A DNA stretch of 7,615 nt, from assembly GCA_002407645.1 (NCBI GenBank), contig DHNU01000045.1, positions 1,551 through 9,165 on the forward strand, read 5' to 3'. Positions within the stretch are counted from its first letter, which is position 1; the number at the start of each line of letters is the position of its first letter. This DNA is from Ruminococcaceae bacterium UBA5408 (lineage in GTDB: Bacteria; Bacillota; Clostridia; Oscillospirales; Acutalibacteraceae). The translations under genes and the position numbers were made by a program. Below, piece by piece: positions 1-5,567 of the stretch. Below the pieces are notes generated by a model, which was not told the origin of the DNA, did not search any database, and was given only the letters and a program-made list of their open reading frames with translations.

Positions 1-216
1 GTATATACGCAGCTGAAAATGAAGTCAAATTCTCAGCTGTCGCTTGAAGTAGTGGAAAAACGTGCAACAAACGAAATGGGACTGAAAAAAATTGAACAAA
101 ATCAAGTTGAACCTATTTCTATTGCAAAAGGAGATAAAACAGAAGTTGTAAAAAGCAGTTCAAATGAAAACTGGTTTGCTTCTTTTTGGGACTCAATTAT
201 AAAATTATTGTCATAA
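1..216 (+). CDS. ftsL: FtsL-like septum formation protein, C-terminal part (5' end outside window)
   Basis: The frame is open from the first base, so this is the last 71 codons of a gene whose start lies to the left. The ATG at 19 is internal and has no ribosome binding site. The visible part begins with the end of a probable coiled coil (VYTQLKMKSNSQLSLEVV), followed by a block of the type EKRATNEMGLKKIEQNQVEPI. This matches the end of FtsL/DivIC proteins, where a short helix with a Gly-Met-like turn precedes a 'Q-x-x-Y/P-I' strand. FtsL is a bitopic membrane protein that, with DivIC/FtsB and DivIB/FtsQ, recruits and activates the septal FtsW-PBP pair. Its membrane segment would lie upstream. 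Position just before a class B PBP gene is the usual ftsL place. The tail ends in an aromatic, possibly amphipathic stretch (WFASFWDSIIKLLS, bases 172-213). The family is short and poorly conserved, so the call rests on the motif and on synteny. Confidence 0.72.
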   Translation, partial: VYTQLKMKSNSQLSLEVVEKRATNEMGLKKIEQNQVEPISIAKGDKTEVVKSSSNENWFASFWDSIIKLLS

Positions 217-283
217 AAAAATTAATTTATAAATAAGTATTATTACCTAATCATGTTAGATGTTCAGCAAAAAATACAAGAAA

Positions 284-318
284 GAGAGTTGAGATAAAAT
301 CTTAACTCTCATTTTTAT
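284..318 (+). terminator. Rho-independent terminator between ftsL and spoVD
   Basis: The arms GAGAGTTGAGAT (284-295) and ATCTTAACTCTC (299-310) form a 12-bp stem with one G-U pair and an AAA loop. A T5 run (312-316) follows after one A. This is the form of an intrinsic terminator. It would end or attenuate transcripts arriving from the upstream dcw genes (presumably mraZ-rsmH-ftsL) before spoVD. Efficiency cannot be judged by eye. Confidence 0.75.
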
Positions 319-321
319 AAT
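289..321 (+). promoter_or_regulatory. Possible weak sigma-A promoter for spoVD, overlapping the terminator
   Basis: A perfect TATAAT lies at 316-321, directly after the terminator stem and T run, and 26 bases before the spoVD ATG. The best -35 match is TTGAGA (289-294, five of six), but the spacer is 21 bases rather than about 17. No better hexamer sits at the usual distance. The terminator just upstream argues that spoVD needs its own start site, but the element is not convincing on sequence alone. Confidence 0.3.
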
Positions 322-335
322 ACCGCACTTTATAT

Positions 336-340
336 GGAGG
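336..340 (+). promoter_or_regulatory. spoVD ribosome binding site
   Basis: GGAGG lies seven bases before the ATG at 348. It fixes the start of the transpeptidase, and the encoded N-terminus then has the short cytoplasmic tail expected ahead of the membrane anchor. Confidence 0.85.
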
Positions 341-347
341 AACAGCA

Positions 348-2567
348 ATGGCAAAAGGTACTACAATCAGAATGTGGCGGCGAACAGTTTTTGTTTTATG
401 GACTTTGGTTATTTTAGGTTTTGGAGTATTAATTATAAGTCTTATCCGCCTTCAACTTATTGAAGGGGAAAGTCTGCAGACCCGTGCAATTGACCAACAG
501 TTAAAAGATACTGCAATCAGTGCGCAGAGGGGAACAATTTATGACTGTAATATGAAACCACTTGCTAAAAGTGCCAATGTTTGGAAAGTTGTTCTTGAGC
601 CGGCGTTTATTACAGATGAAAACAGGGACATAATAGCTCAGGGACTTTCCGAAATACTTGGAATGGATAAAGAAGAAATTATAAAGCGCAGTAAGAAAAA
701 AACATATTATGATGAATTAAAAAGAAAAGTAGAAACAGATGTTAAAGATAAAATACTAAAGTTTAAAGATGAAAATAAAATCGGAAACGGCATACGGCTA
801 ATTGAAGATTATAAAAGATATTACCCGTATGGTGCATTTGCATCACCGGTTTTGGGTTTTACCGGAACTGACAGTCAAGGACTTTTGGGCATAGAAAAGC
901 AATACGACAGTTATCTTTCAGGGGTACCGGGTAAATTGGTTATTGCGAAAAATGCAATAGGAACAGATATGCCTTTCCAGTACGAACAAAAAATTCAAGC
1001 TAAAAACGGATATAATCTCGTTTTGACAATAGACGAAGTTGTACAGCATTTTCTTGAGAAAAATGTTCAGGAAGGTGTTGTTTTAAACAAAGTAGGAAAC
1101 CGAGCTTGTGCCATTGTAATGAATGTAAAAACAGGTGAGATTTTGGGAATGGCAGTTAAAGGTGACTTTGACCCCAACAATCCTTTTGAGATAGCAGATA
1201 AAACAGAAGCTGACAGTATTGCCGCAATGCCAGAAGGAAGTGAGAAAAATACCGCGCTTAAAAATGCCCGTGAAAAGCAGTGGAGAAATAAGTGCGTAAG
1301 TGATACATATTATCCCGGCTCCGTTTTTAAAATGGTTACCGGTTCTTCTGCTATGGAAGAAGGAGTGGTAAGCGAAAACTCACAGTTTTTCTGCAAAGGT
1401 TCAATAAATGTTGCCGGCCAGACAATTCACTGCTGGAGAACTTATGGACATGGAAGCGAGACCTTTGTTCAAGGATTATGTAATTCCTGCAACCCTGTAT
1501 TTGTACAGCTGGGTGAAAGACTTGGACCGGACAGATTTTTTAAATATTTCCAAGCTTTCGGTTTTACTCAGCGCACAGGTATAGATGTTCCCGGCGAACC
1601 GCTTCGAACAAGCTACTATACCGCAGAGGAACTGAATCCTGTTGAACTTGCAACAGAGTCATTCGGACAGAACTTCAGTATTACTCCCATACAGATGATA
1701 ACCGCGGTTGCAGCTGTTTCTAACGGCGGATATTTGGTTCAGCCTCATTTGGTAAGTAAAATAGTAGATGAAGACGGAAATATTGTCAAAACTACGGATA
1801 CATCCCCTAAACGCCAGGTGATTTCAGAAGACACTTCTAAACGTATGTGCAAAATATTACAGACGAATGCAACTGTCGGTACAGCGAAAAACGGATATCT
1901 CCCCGGTTACCGTGTTGGAGGAAAGACAGGTACATCACAAAAGATAGATGTTAAAGTAGCTACCGGTAAAATGGAATACATTGCATCCTACTGCGGATTT
2001 GCTCCCGCCGATGACCCACAGGTGGCAATGTTGGTTTTCTTTGATGAACCTCATGGCAGCAGCTATTACGGTGCGGCTGTTGCAGGACCTGTATTTTCAA
2101 AAACAATGGAAGAAATTTTGCCGTACTTAGGTGTCGAACGTAAATATACAGATAAAGAGCTTTCGGAACTTGATGTTAAAGCACCAAGCGTTGTGGGCAA
2201 AACACTTGCCCAGGCAAAGAATGAATTAAATACATTAAAGCTTACTCCGAAAATTTTTGGAAACGGAGATAAGGTAATATCGCAGGTTCCGGAACCGGGC
2301 AAAGCAATTCCACAAAAAGGTACGGTTGTACTATTTACAGATGAAGATAGTTCAAATAAGACTGTTACTGTTCCAAATTTAGTAAATATGTCGCTCGCAT
2401 CCGCCAATACAACCGCAGCAAATGCCGGAATTAATATAAGCATTTCAGGTGCGGCGCTTACCGGAACAAATGCAGTATCAAATTCGCAGAGCATAGAGGC
2501 AGGAACCAAAGTTCCGCCGGGTACTGTTGTAACAGTAAGCTTTATAGAACCTAATCAGGTAGAATAA
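348..2567 (+). CDS. spoVD: Class B penicillin-binding protein, SpoVD/FtsI type, with two PASTA domains
   Basis: This is a DD-transpeptidase that cross-links peptidoglycan at the septum or spore cortex as partner of the FtsW/SpoVE polymerase. A short basic tail and one membrane helix (about residues 13-33) anchor the protein, with the rest outside. The PBP dimer domain follows, with the RGTIYD motif at 61-66. The transpeptidase domain has all three active-site motifs: S325-V-F-K328 (nucleophile Ser325), S380-C-N382, and K526-T-G-T-S530. Two PASTA domains lie at about 609-667 and 672-734. At 739 residues it is somewhat longer than Bacillus SpoVD, and it has two PASTA domains where I recall SpoVD having one and PBP2B two. 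The sequence around the active site (FFCKGSINVAG, HCWRTYGHG, SCNPVF) is SpoVD-like and carries Cys362 and Cys381. It could serve vegetative division, sporulation or both, so the symbol marks the family rather than a proven role. It follows an intrinsic terminator and precedes the Mur-ligase-like ORF by 27 bases. Confidence 0.93.
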   Translation: MAKGTTIRMWRRTVFVLWTLVILGFGVLIISLIRLQLIEGESLQTRAIDQQLKDTAISAQRGTIYDCNMKPLAKSANVWKVVLEPAFITDENRDIIAQGLSEILGMDKEEIIKRSKKKTYYDELKRKVETDVKDKILKFKDENKIGNGIRLIEDYKRYYPYGAFASPVLGFTGTDSQGLLGIEKQYDSYLSGVPGKLVIAKNAIGTDMPFQYEQKIQAKNGYNLVLTIDEVVQHFLEKNVQEGVVLNKVGNRACAIVMNVKTGEILGMAVKGDFDPNNPFEIADKTEADSIAAMPEGSEKNTALKNAREKQWRNKCVSDTYYPGSVFKMVTGSSAMEEGVVSENSQFFCKGSINVAGQTIHCWRTYGHGSETFVQGLCNSCNPVFVQLGERLGPDRFFKYFQAFGFTQRTGIDVPGEPLRTSYYTAEELNPVELATESFGQNFSITPIQMITAVAAVSNGGYLVQPHLVSKIVDEDGNIVKTTDTSPKRQVISEDTSKRMCKILQTNATVGTAKNGYLPGYRVGGKTGTSQKIDVKVATGKMEYIASYCGFAPADDPQVAMLVFFDEPHGSSYYGAAVAGPVFSKTMEEILPYLGVERKYTDKELSELDVKAPSVVGKTLAQAKNELNTLKLTPKIFGNGDKVISQVPEPGKAIPQKGTVVLFTDEDSSNKTVTVPNLVNMSLASANTTAANAGINISISGAALTGTNAVSNSQSIEAGTKVPPGTVVTVSFIEPNQVE

Positions 2568-2580
2568 TAATTTTTTTGCG

Positions 2581-2585
2581 AGGGG
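2581..2585 (+). promoter_or_regulatory. Ribosome binding site that decides the start of the Mur-ligase-like ORF
   Basis: AGGGG touches the ATG at 2586 directly, which is too close for initiation there. It lies nine bases before the in-frame ATG at 2595, which is therefore the better start. Confidence 0.65.
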
Positions 2586-2594
2586 ATGACTATA

Positions 2595-3116
2595 ATGCAA
2601 ACTTTTAACTCTGCAAAAAAGTTGATTGCAGTTTGTGATAAAAATGGGAATACTACTTCAATGTTGAAGAAAATTTTAAAGTTTTGCAACCGCGAAAACT
2701 ATGTAATTTCTTCAACTGATAAGCCGACTCATGAAAATATTCAGCCCGCCGTACTGCTTTTAAGTGATGTAGACAATAGAATATTTTCAAACGAGTTTTC
2801 AGTTTGTGTTTCTGACTATGCTTTTTCTGCAGTTCGCGAAATTGCGGATTTACAGCCGATCACATATTCTTCAAGAAGTGATGAAGCGGATTTTACCGCA
2901 AAAAATATTAGAATAACTGAAAATGGATATTTGGCTTTTGAAATTATTGGGGTCGGTGTTATCGGCAGGGTTAGGCTGAATATTAAAGATAAAAGTCAGC
3001 AGGGGTGCGAAGAAATAGTGAGTAATGCACTTGGAGCGGCTTCCGCTGCAATTTCCTGTGGGATTCCTTTTGCCGAAGTGCTTGACGCGCTTAATAACAT
3101 TCAATTTGATAATTAA
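2595..3116 (+). CDS. Degenerate Mur-ligase-like protein (probable MurE/MurF-derived pseudoenzyme)
   Basis: I do not recognise this as a named gene. The 173 residues resemble a shrunken ATP-binding domain of a Mur ligase. Near the N-terminus, LIAVCDKNGNTTSMLKKIL (residues 10-28) lines up with the ligase P-loop region (I-A-V-T-G-T-N-G-K-T-T), but Gly, Thr and the ATP-binding Lys are replaced by Asp15, Lys16 and Asn19. After a divergent middle part comes a stretch like the end of the central domain: ITYSSRSDEADFTAKNIRI, then a G-x-L-x-F-E-I strand, then VSNALGAASAAISCGIPFAEVLDALNNI, matching the family's 'V-x-N-A-L-A-A' helix. The protein stops where the C-terminal ligase domain would begin, and the UDP-substrate N-terminal domain is missing. 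Ligases of this family have about 450-500 residues. ATP-dependent ligation is therefore not expected. It lies between spoVD and mraY, the usual murE/murF place. The frame is open and has a ribosome binding site. It may be a retained scaffold or regulator, or an advanced relic. Confidence 0.7.
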   Translation: MQTFNSAKKLIAVCDKNGNTTSMLKKILKFCNRENYVISSTDKPTHENIQPAVLLLSDVDNRIFSNEFSVCVSDYAFSAVREIADLQPITYSSRSDEADFTAKNIRITENGYLAFEIIGVGVIGRVRLNIKDKSQQGCEEIVSNALGAASAAISCGIPFAEVLDALNNIQFDN

Positions 3117-3141
3117 AAAAACAGAAGTAATATGATATAAT
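3113..3141 (+). promoter_or_regulatory. Putative extended -10 promoter for mraY and downstream genes
   Basis: TGATATAAT (3133-3141) is a complete extended -10 element (TGnTATAAT). A -35-like TTAAAA (3113-3118, four of six) lies exactly 17 bases upstream of the hexamer. Transcription would begin near 3148, about 50 bases before the mraY start. The weak -35 overlaps the stop codon of the preceding ORF. An extended -10 tolerates a poor -35 in known sigma-A promoters. This would let mraY-ftsW-murG be transcribed apart from spoVD. Confidence 0.5.
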
Positions 3142-3150
3142 CATTAAATA

Positions 3151-3171
3151 TGCTTACAAAAACTGTAAGCA
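3151..3171 (+). other. Leader hairpin upstream of mraY
   Basis: TGCTTACA (3151-3158) and TGTAAGCA (3164-3171) form a perfect 8-bp stem around the loop AAAAC. It begins within a few bases of the transcription start predicted from the TGATATAAT element. No T run follows, so it is not an intrinsic terminator. It could protect the 5' end of the mRNA or, as a DNA palindrome next to the promoter, be an operator. Its function is unknown. Confidence 0.5.
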
Positions 3172-3180
3172 ATAATCTTA

Positions 3181-3188
3181 AAAGGTGG
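3181..3188 (+). promoter_or_regulatory. mraY ribosome binding site
   Basis: AAAGGTGG is the only good Shine-Dalgarno match in this stretch. It precedes the ATG at 3201 by 12 bases, slightly long. It rules out the in-frame ATG at 3150, which has no such site and would sit almost on the predicted transcription start. Confidence 0.65.
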
Positions 3189-3200
3189 AATAGAAACATA

Positions 3201-4208
3201 ATGAATTCGGTTTGGATTATTTTAGCGGCTATTGTTTCTTTTGGAACAACTGCTTTGCTTGGTAAATGGATGGTACCTTTTCTGCACAAAATAAATTTTG
3301 GTCAGACAATTCGTGAAGTTGGTCCTAAGTGGCATCAAAAAAAGAATGGAACTCCGACTATGGGCGGGTTTATGTTTATAATCGGGATTGCACTTTCAAC
3401 AGTTATATTTGTTCCAATTTATTATAGTATGACTAAGCAGGATTCACTTCAAATGATGATGAGGACAAAAATTTTCGGCGGATTGCTAATGGCAGTAGGA
3501 TTTGGTGCAGTTGGATTTTTTGATGATTATATCAAAGTAGTAAAGAAAAGAAATCTTGGATTAAATGCAAAGCAGAAGCTGATTTTACAGTTTATTGTTG
3601 CGGGAGCATACCTTTATTCTTTATATTTGGCGGGCAGTTCTTCAACAACTTTAATACCGTTTTTTGGGAATGTGGATTTCGGTATATGGTATTGGATTGT
3701 AGCACTTCTCGGAATTGTGGGAATGGTTAATGCTGTTAATTTCACAGACGGTATAGACGGTTTAAATGCGTCAGTAACTTTTTTTGTGAGCTTATTCTTT
3801 ATGCTGATTTCAGGCATATTAGGGATAGAAAGTATGAGCGTTTTTGCGGCTGCCCTTGCGGGAGGGTGCCTTGGCTTCTTGGTGTGGAACATTAATCCCG
3901 CAAAGGTTTTTATGGGTGATACCGGTTCTCTGTTTTTAGGAGGAATGGTATGTGCACTTGGATTTGGGCTTAATCTTCCTATTTTAATATTGGTAATTGG
4001 TTTTGTTTATATATGCGAAATTTTGTCTGTTGTAATTCAAGTTGTTTATTTTAAAGCGACACATGGCAAACGTTTATTTAGGATGAGTCCAATTCATCAT
4101 CATTTTGAAATGTGCGGCTGGAACGAACATAAAATTTGCCGTGTTTTCAGTTTGGTTACAGTAATATTCGGCGTTGCTGCATTTTTGCTTGTTTTTTACG
4201 GCTTTTAA
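3201..4208 (+). CDS. mraY: Phospho-N-acetylmuramoyl-pentapeptide transferase (MraY)
   Basis: MraY moves phospho-MurNAc-pentapeptide from UDP to undecaprenyl phosphate and so makes lipid I, the first membrane-bound step of peptidoglycan synthesis. The 335-residue protein has many hydrophobic segments, consistent with the family's ten membrane helices. Family motifs are present in order: GTPTMGG (50-56), FFDDYIK with Asp108-Asp109, NFTDGIDGLN (180-189) with Asp183 and Asp186, FMGDTGSLFLGG with Asp240, and the cytoplasmic HHHFE (299-303). These include the aspartates linked to Mg2+ and catalysis in the family. The start at 3201 is chosen from the ribosome binding site and because the protein then begins directly at the first membrane helix. 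A start at 3150 would add 17 polar residues. No murD follows, and ftsW comes next after 101 bases. Confidence 0.96.
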   Translation: MNSVWIILAAIVSFGTTALLGKWMVPFLHKINFGQTIREVGPKWHQKKNGTPTMGGFMFIIGIALSTVIFVPIYYSMTKQDSLQMMMRTKIFGGLLMAVGFGAVGFFDDYIKVVKKRNLGLNAKQKLILQFIVAGAYLYSLYLAGSSSTTLIPFFGNVDFGIWYWIVALLGIVGMVNAVNFTDGIDGLNASVTFFVSLFFMLISGILGIESMSVFAAALAGGCLGFLVWNINPAKVFMGDTGSLFLGGMVCALGFGLNLPILILVIGFVYICEILSVVIQVVYFKATHGKRLFRMSPIHHHFEMCGWNEHKICRVFSLVTVIFGVAAFLLVFYGF

Positions 4209-4293
4209 TTACAAAAGCAGAGTGTATTATAAATTGTGACAAATAATTTATCTATTATATGTTTAAATGATATTAATATTTTACCTATATAGT

Positions 4294-4303
4294 AAGGAGG
4301 GGG
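4294..4303 (+). promoter_or_regulatory. ftsW ribosome binding site
   Basis: AAGGAGGGGG is a near-perfect Shine-Dalgarno sequence, with its AGGAGG core nine bases before the ATG at 4310. It is the strongest in the window and firmly sets the ftsW start. The rest of the gap from 4209 is AT-rich, and no confident promoter or terminator is seen in it. Confidence 0.88.
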
Positions 4304-4309
4304 AAAACC

Positions 4310-5539
4310 ATGACAAGTTCAAATACTGAAGTTACAGCGGAAATCGGCGTACCCTCTCATGCAAGCACTGGACAGAATATGAAATTCGGCAGAAGAATAC
4401 GTAAGAAATTTCGAATATTTTCAGTTCGCTCCGGAATGGATATGCCATTTCTGTTTTTAGTTTTAACTTTACTTATTATCGGACTTGTTATGCTTTTTTC
4501 GGCAAGCTTTGCAAATGCGCTTTACCGACACGGCAGCAGCTATTATTTTATCAGCAGACAGGCGGTATTTGCTGTTTTAGGTGTTGCAGCAATGATAACT
4601 GTTTCATATTTTGACTATCATCATTTCCATAAGCTCGCCATTCCTATGCTTTTGTTTTCATATATGACCTTGGTACTTGTTTTGTTTATGCCAACAGTTA
4701 ACGGGGTTCACAGGTGGATAAGTTTGGGACCTCTCGGTCAGTTCCAACCTTCGGAACTTGCAAAATTTTCACTTGTTTTGGTGTTTGCTCATTTGATATC
4801 TCTGAATTTTAAAAGGATGGATACTTTTAAGTATGGAGTATTGCCCTATATTCTAATCCTTAGTGGAATGGTTGGACTTTTAGTTTGTGAGCCTCATATT
4901 TCAGCAACCGTTATTATTGTTCTTCTTGCCGCTGTAATGTTATTTATCGGCGGAGTTCGGCTTCGCTGGTTTGGATTAGCATTTGGCGCTGCGGGTGCAG
5001 TTGTAGCGTACCTTGTACTGTTTTCGCAAAAGTTCAGTTATGCAAGTGACCGTATAACTGCTTGGCTTGATCCTTTTTCAACAGCAAGTAAGGCAATTAT
5101 GGAAGACACTTGGCAGACAAGGCAGTCATTATATGCGATAGGCTCGGGGGGACTCTTAGGACTTGGACTCGGCCAGTCAAGGCAAAAGTATCTATATCTG
5201 CCGGAACCGCAGAATGATTTTATTTTTGCCATTGTATGTGAAGAACTTGGCTTTATCGGTGCATTAATTATAATAATTCTTTTTGCCATGCTTGTATGGC
5301 GCGGAATTATAATTTGTCTTAAAGCTAAGGATAAATTTGGAATGCTTTTGGGAATCGGCCTTGTAGTGCAGGTCGGTTTACAGGTAGTATTAAATATTGC
5401 TGTTGTTACAAACACAATTCCAAATACAGGTATAAGCCTGCCGTTTTTCAGTTATGGCGGAACATCGCTTGTCATTCTGCTTACGGAAATGGGCATAGTT
5501 TTGTCGATTTCACGAACGTCGGCTATTGAAAAGACGTAA
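4310..5539 (+). CDS. ftsW: Septal peptidoglycan glycosyltransferase, SEDS family (FtsW/SpoVE)
   Basis: FtsW-type SEDS proteins polymerise lipid II into glycan strands and work as a pair with a class B PBP, here probably the product of the upstream spoVD gene. The 409-residue protein has a polar, basic cytoplasmic tail of about 45 residues (with RRIRKKFRIF), longer than in many homologues, then a series of hydrophobic helices. Typical motifs are GVHRWISLGPLGQFQPSELAK (Glu149 in QPSE), the CEPHISAT block, LPEPQNDFIFAIVCEELGF (about 297-315), and the C-terminal TGISLPFFSYGGTS. Asp303 in the NDFIF motif matches the conserved catalytic aspartate of the FtsW/RodA family. Sequence alone does not tell FtsW, SpoVE and RodA apart, but location next to murG in a dcw cluster favours FtsW/SpoVE. 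The murG start follows after 28 bases, so the two are probably co-transcribed. Confidence 0.93.
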   Translation: MTSSNTEVTAEIGVPSHASTGQNMKFGRRIRKKFRIFSVRSGMDMPFLFLVLTLLIIGLVMLFSASFANALYRHGSSYYFISRQAVFAVLGVAAMITVSYFDYHHFHKLAIPMLLFSYMTLVLVLFMPTVNGVHRWISLGPLGQFQPSELAKFSLVLVFAHLISLNFKRMDTFKYGVLPYILILSGMVGLLVCEPHISATVIIVLLAAVMLFIGGVRLRWFGLAFGAAGAVVAYLVLFSQKFSYASDRITAWLDPFSTASKAIMEDTWQTRQSLYAIGSGGLLGLGLGQSRQKYLYLPEPQNDFIFAIVCEELGFIGALIIIILFAMLVWRGIIICLKAKDKFGMLLGIGLVVQVGLQVVLNIAVVTNTIPNTGISLPFFSYGGTSLVILLTEMGIVLSISRTSAIEKT

Positions 5540-5552
5540 TAATTTCTATATT

Positions 5553-5560
5553 AAAAGGGG
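5553..5560 (+). promoter_or_regulatory. murG ribosome binding site
   Basis: AAAAGGGG lies seven bases before the ATG at 5568. It selects this start over the in-frame ATG at 5526, which lies inside the end of ftsW and would add 14 residues ahead of the conserved MKVLFAGGGTAGH start. Confidence 0.8.
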
Positions 5561-5567
5561 CTATAAA

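Noticed and set aside
2066..2509. Open frame on the minus strand inside the PBP gene
   Set aside because: It lies wholly over the PASTA-coding end of the transpeptidase gene, shows no recognisable motif, and is a shadow of that gene's codon pattern.
2549..2577. Terminator after spoVD (ACCT/AGGT stem and T run)
   Set aside because: The stem has only four pairs, it lies inside the coding end, and the T run begins several bases later. It would not form a stable terminator.
3150..3200. Upstream ATG at 3150 as the mraY start
   Set aside because: It has no ribosome binding site, it overlaps the leader hairpin and nearly coincides with the predicted transcription start. It would add 17 polar residues not typical of MraY.
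4201..4218. Hairpin GCTTTT/AAAAGC at the end of mraY as a terminator
   Set aside because: The stem is only six mostly A-T pairs and no T run follows. It includes the mraY stop codon and is probably chance.
4225..4268. Possible promoter upstream of ftsW (GTGACA at 4236-4241, with TATTAT or TTAAAT)
   Set aside because: GTGACA matches five of six -35 bases, but the nearest -10-like hexamers give spacers of about 11, 14 or 21 bases. In such AT-rich DNA these matches are expected by chance.
5038..5415. Minus-strand open frame inside ftsW
   Set aside because: It is a shadow of the FtsW coding sequence with no family resemblance. The same holds for minus-strand frames at 2871-3104 and 3614-3892.
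5526..5567. Upstream ATG at 5526 as the murG start, giving an overlap with ftsW
   Set aside because: AAAAGGGG at 5553-5560 serves the ATG at 5568, where the conserved MurG N-terminus begins.
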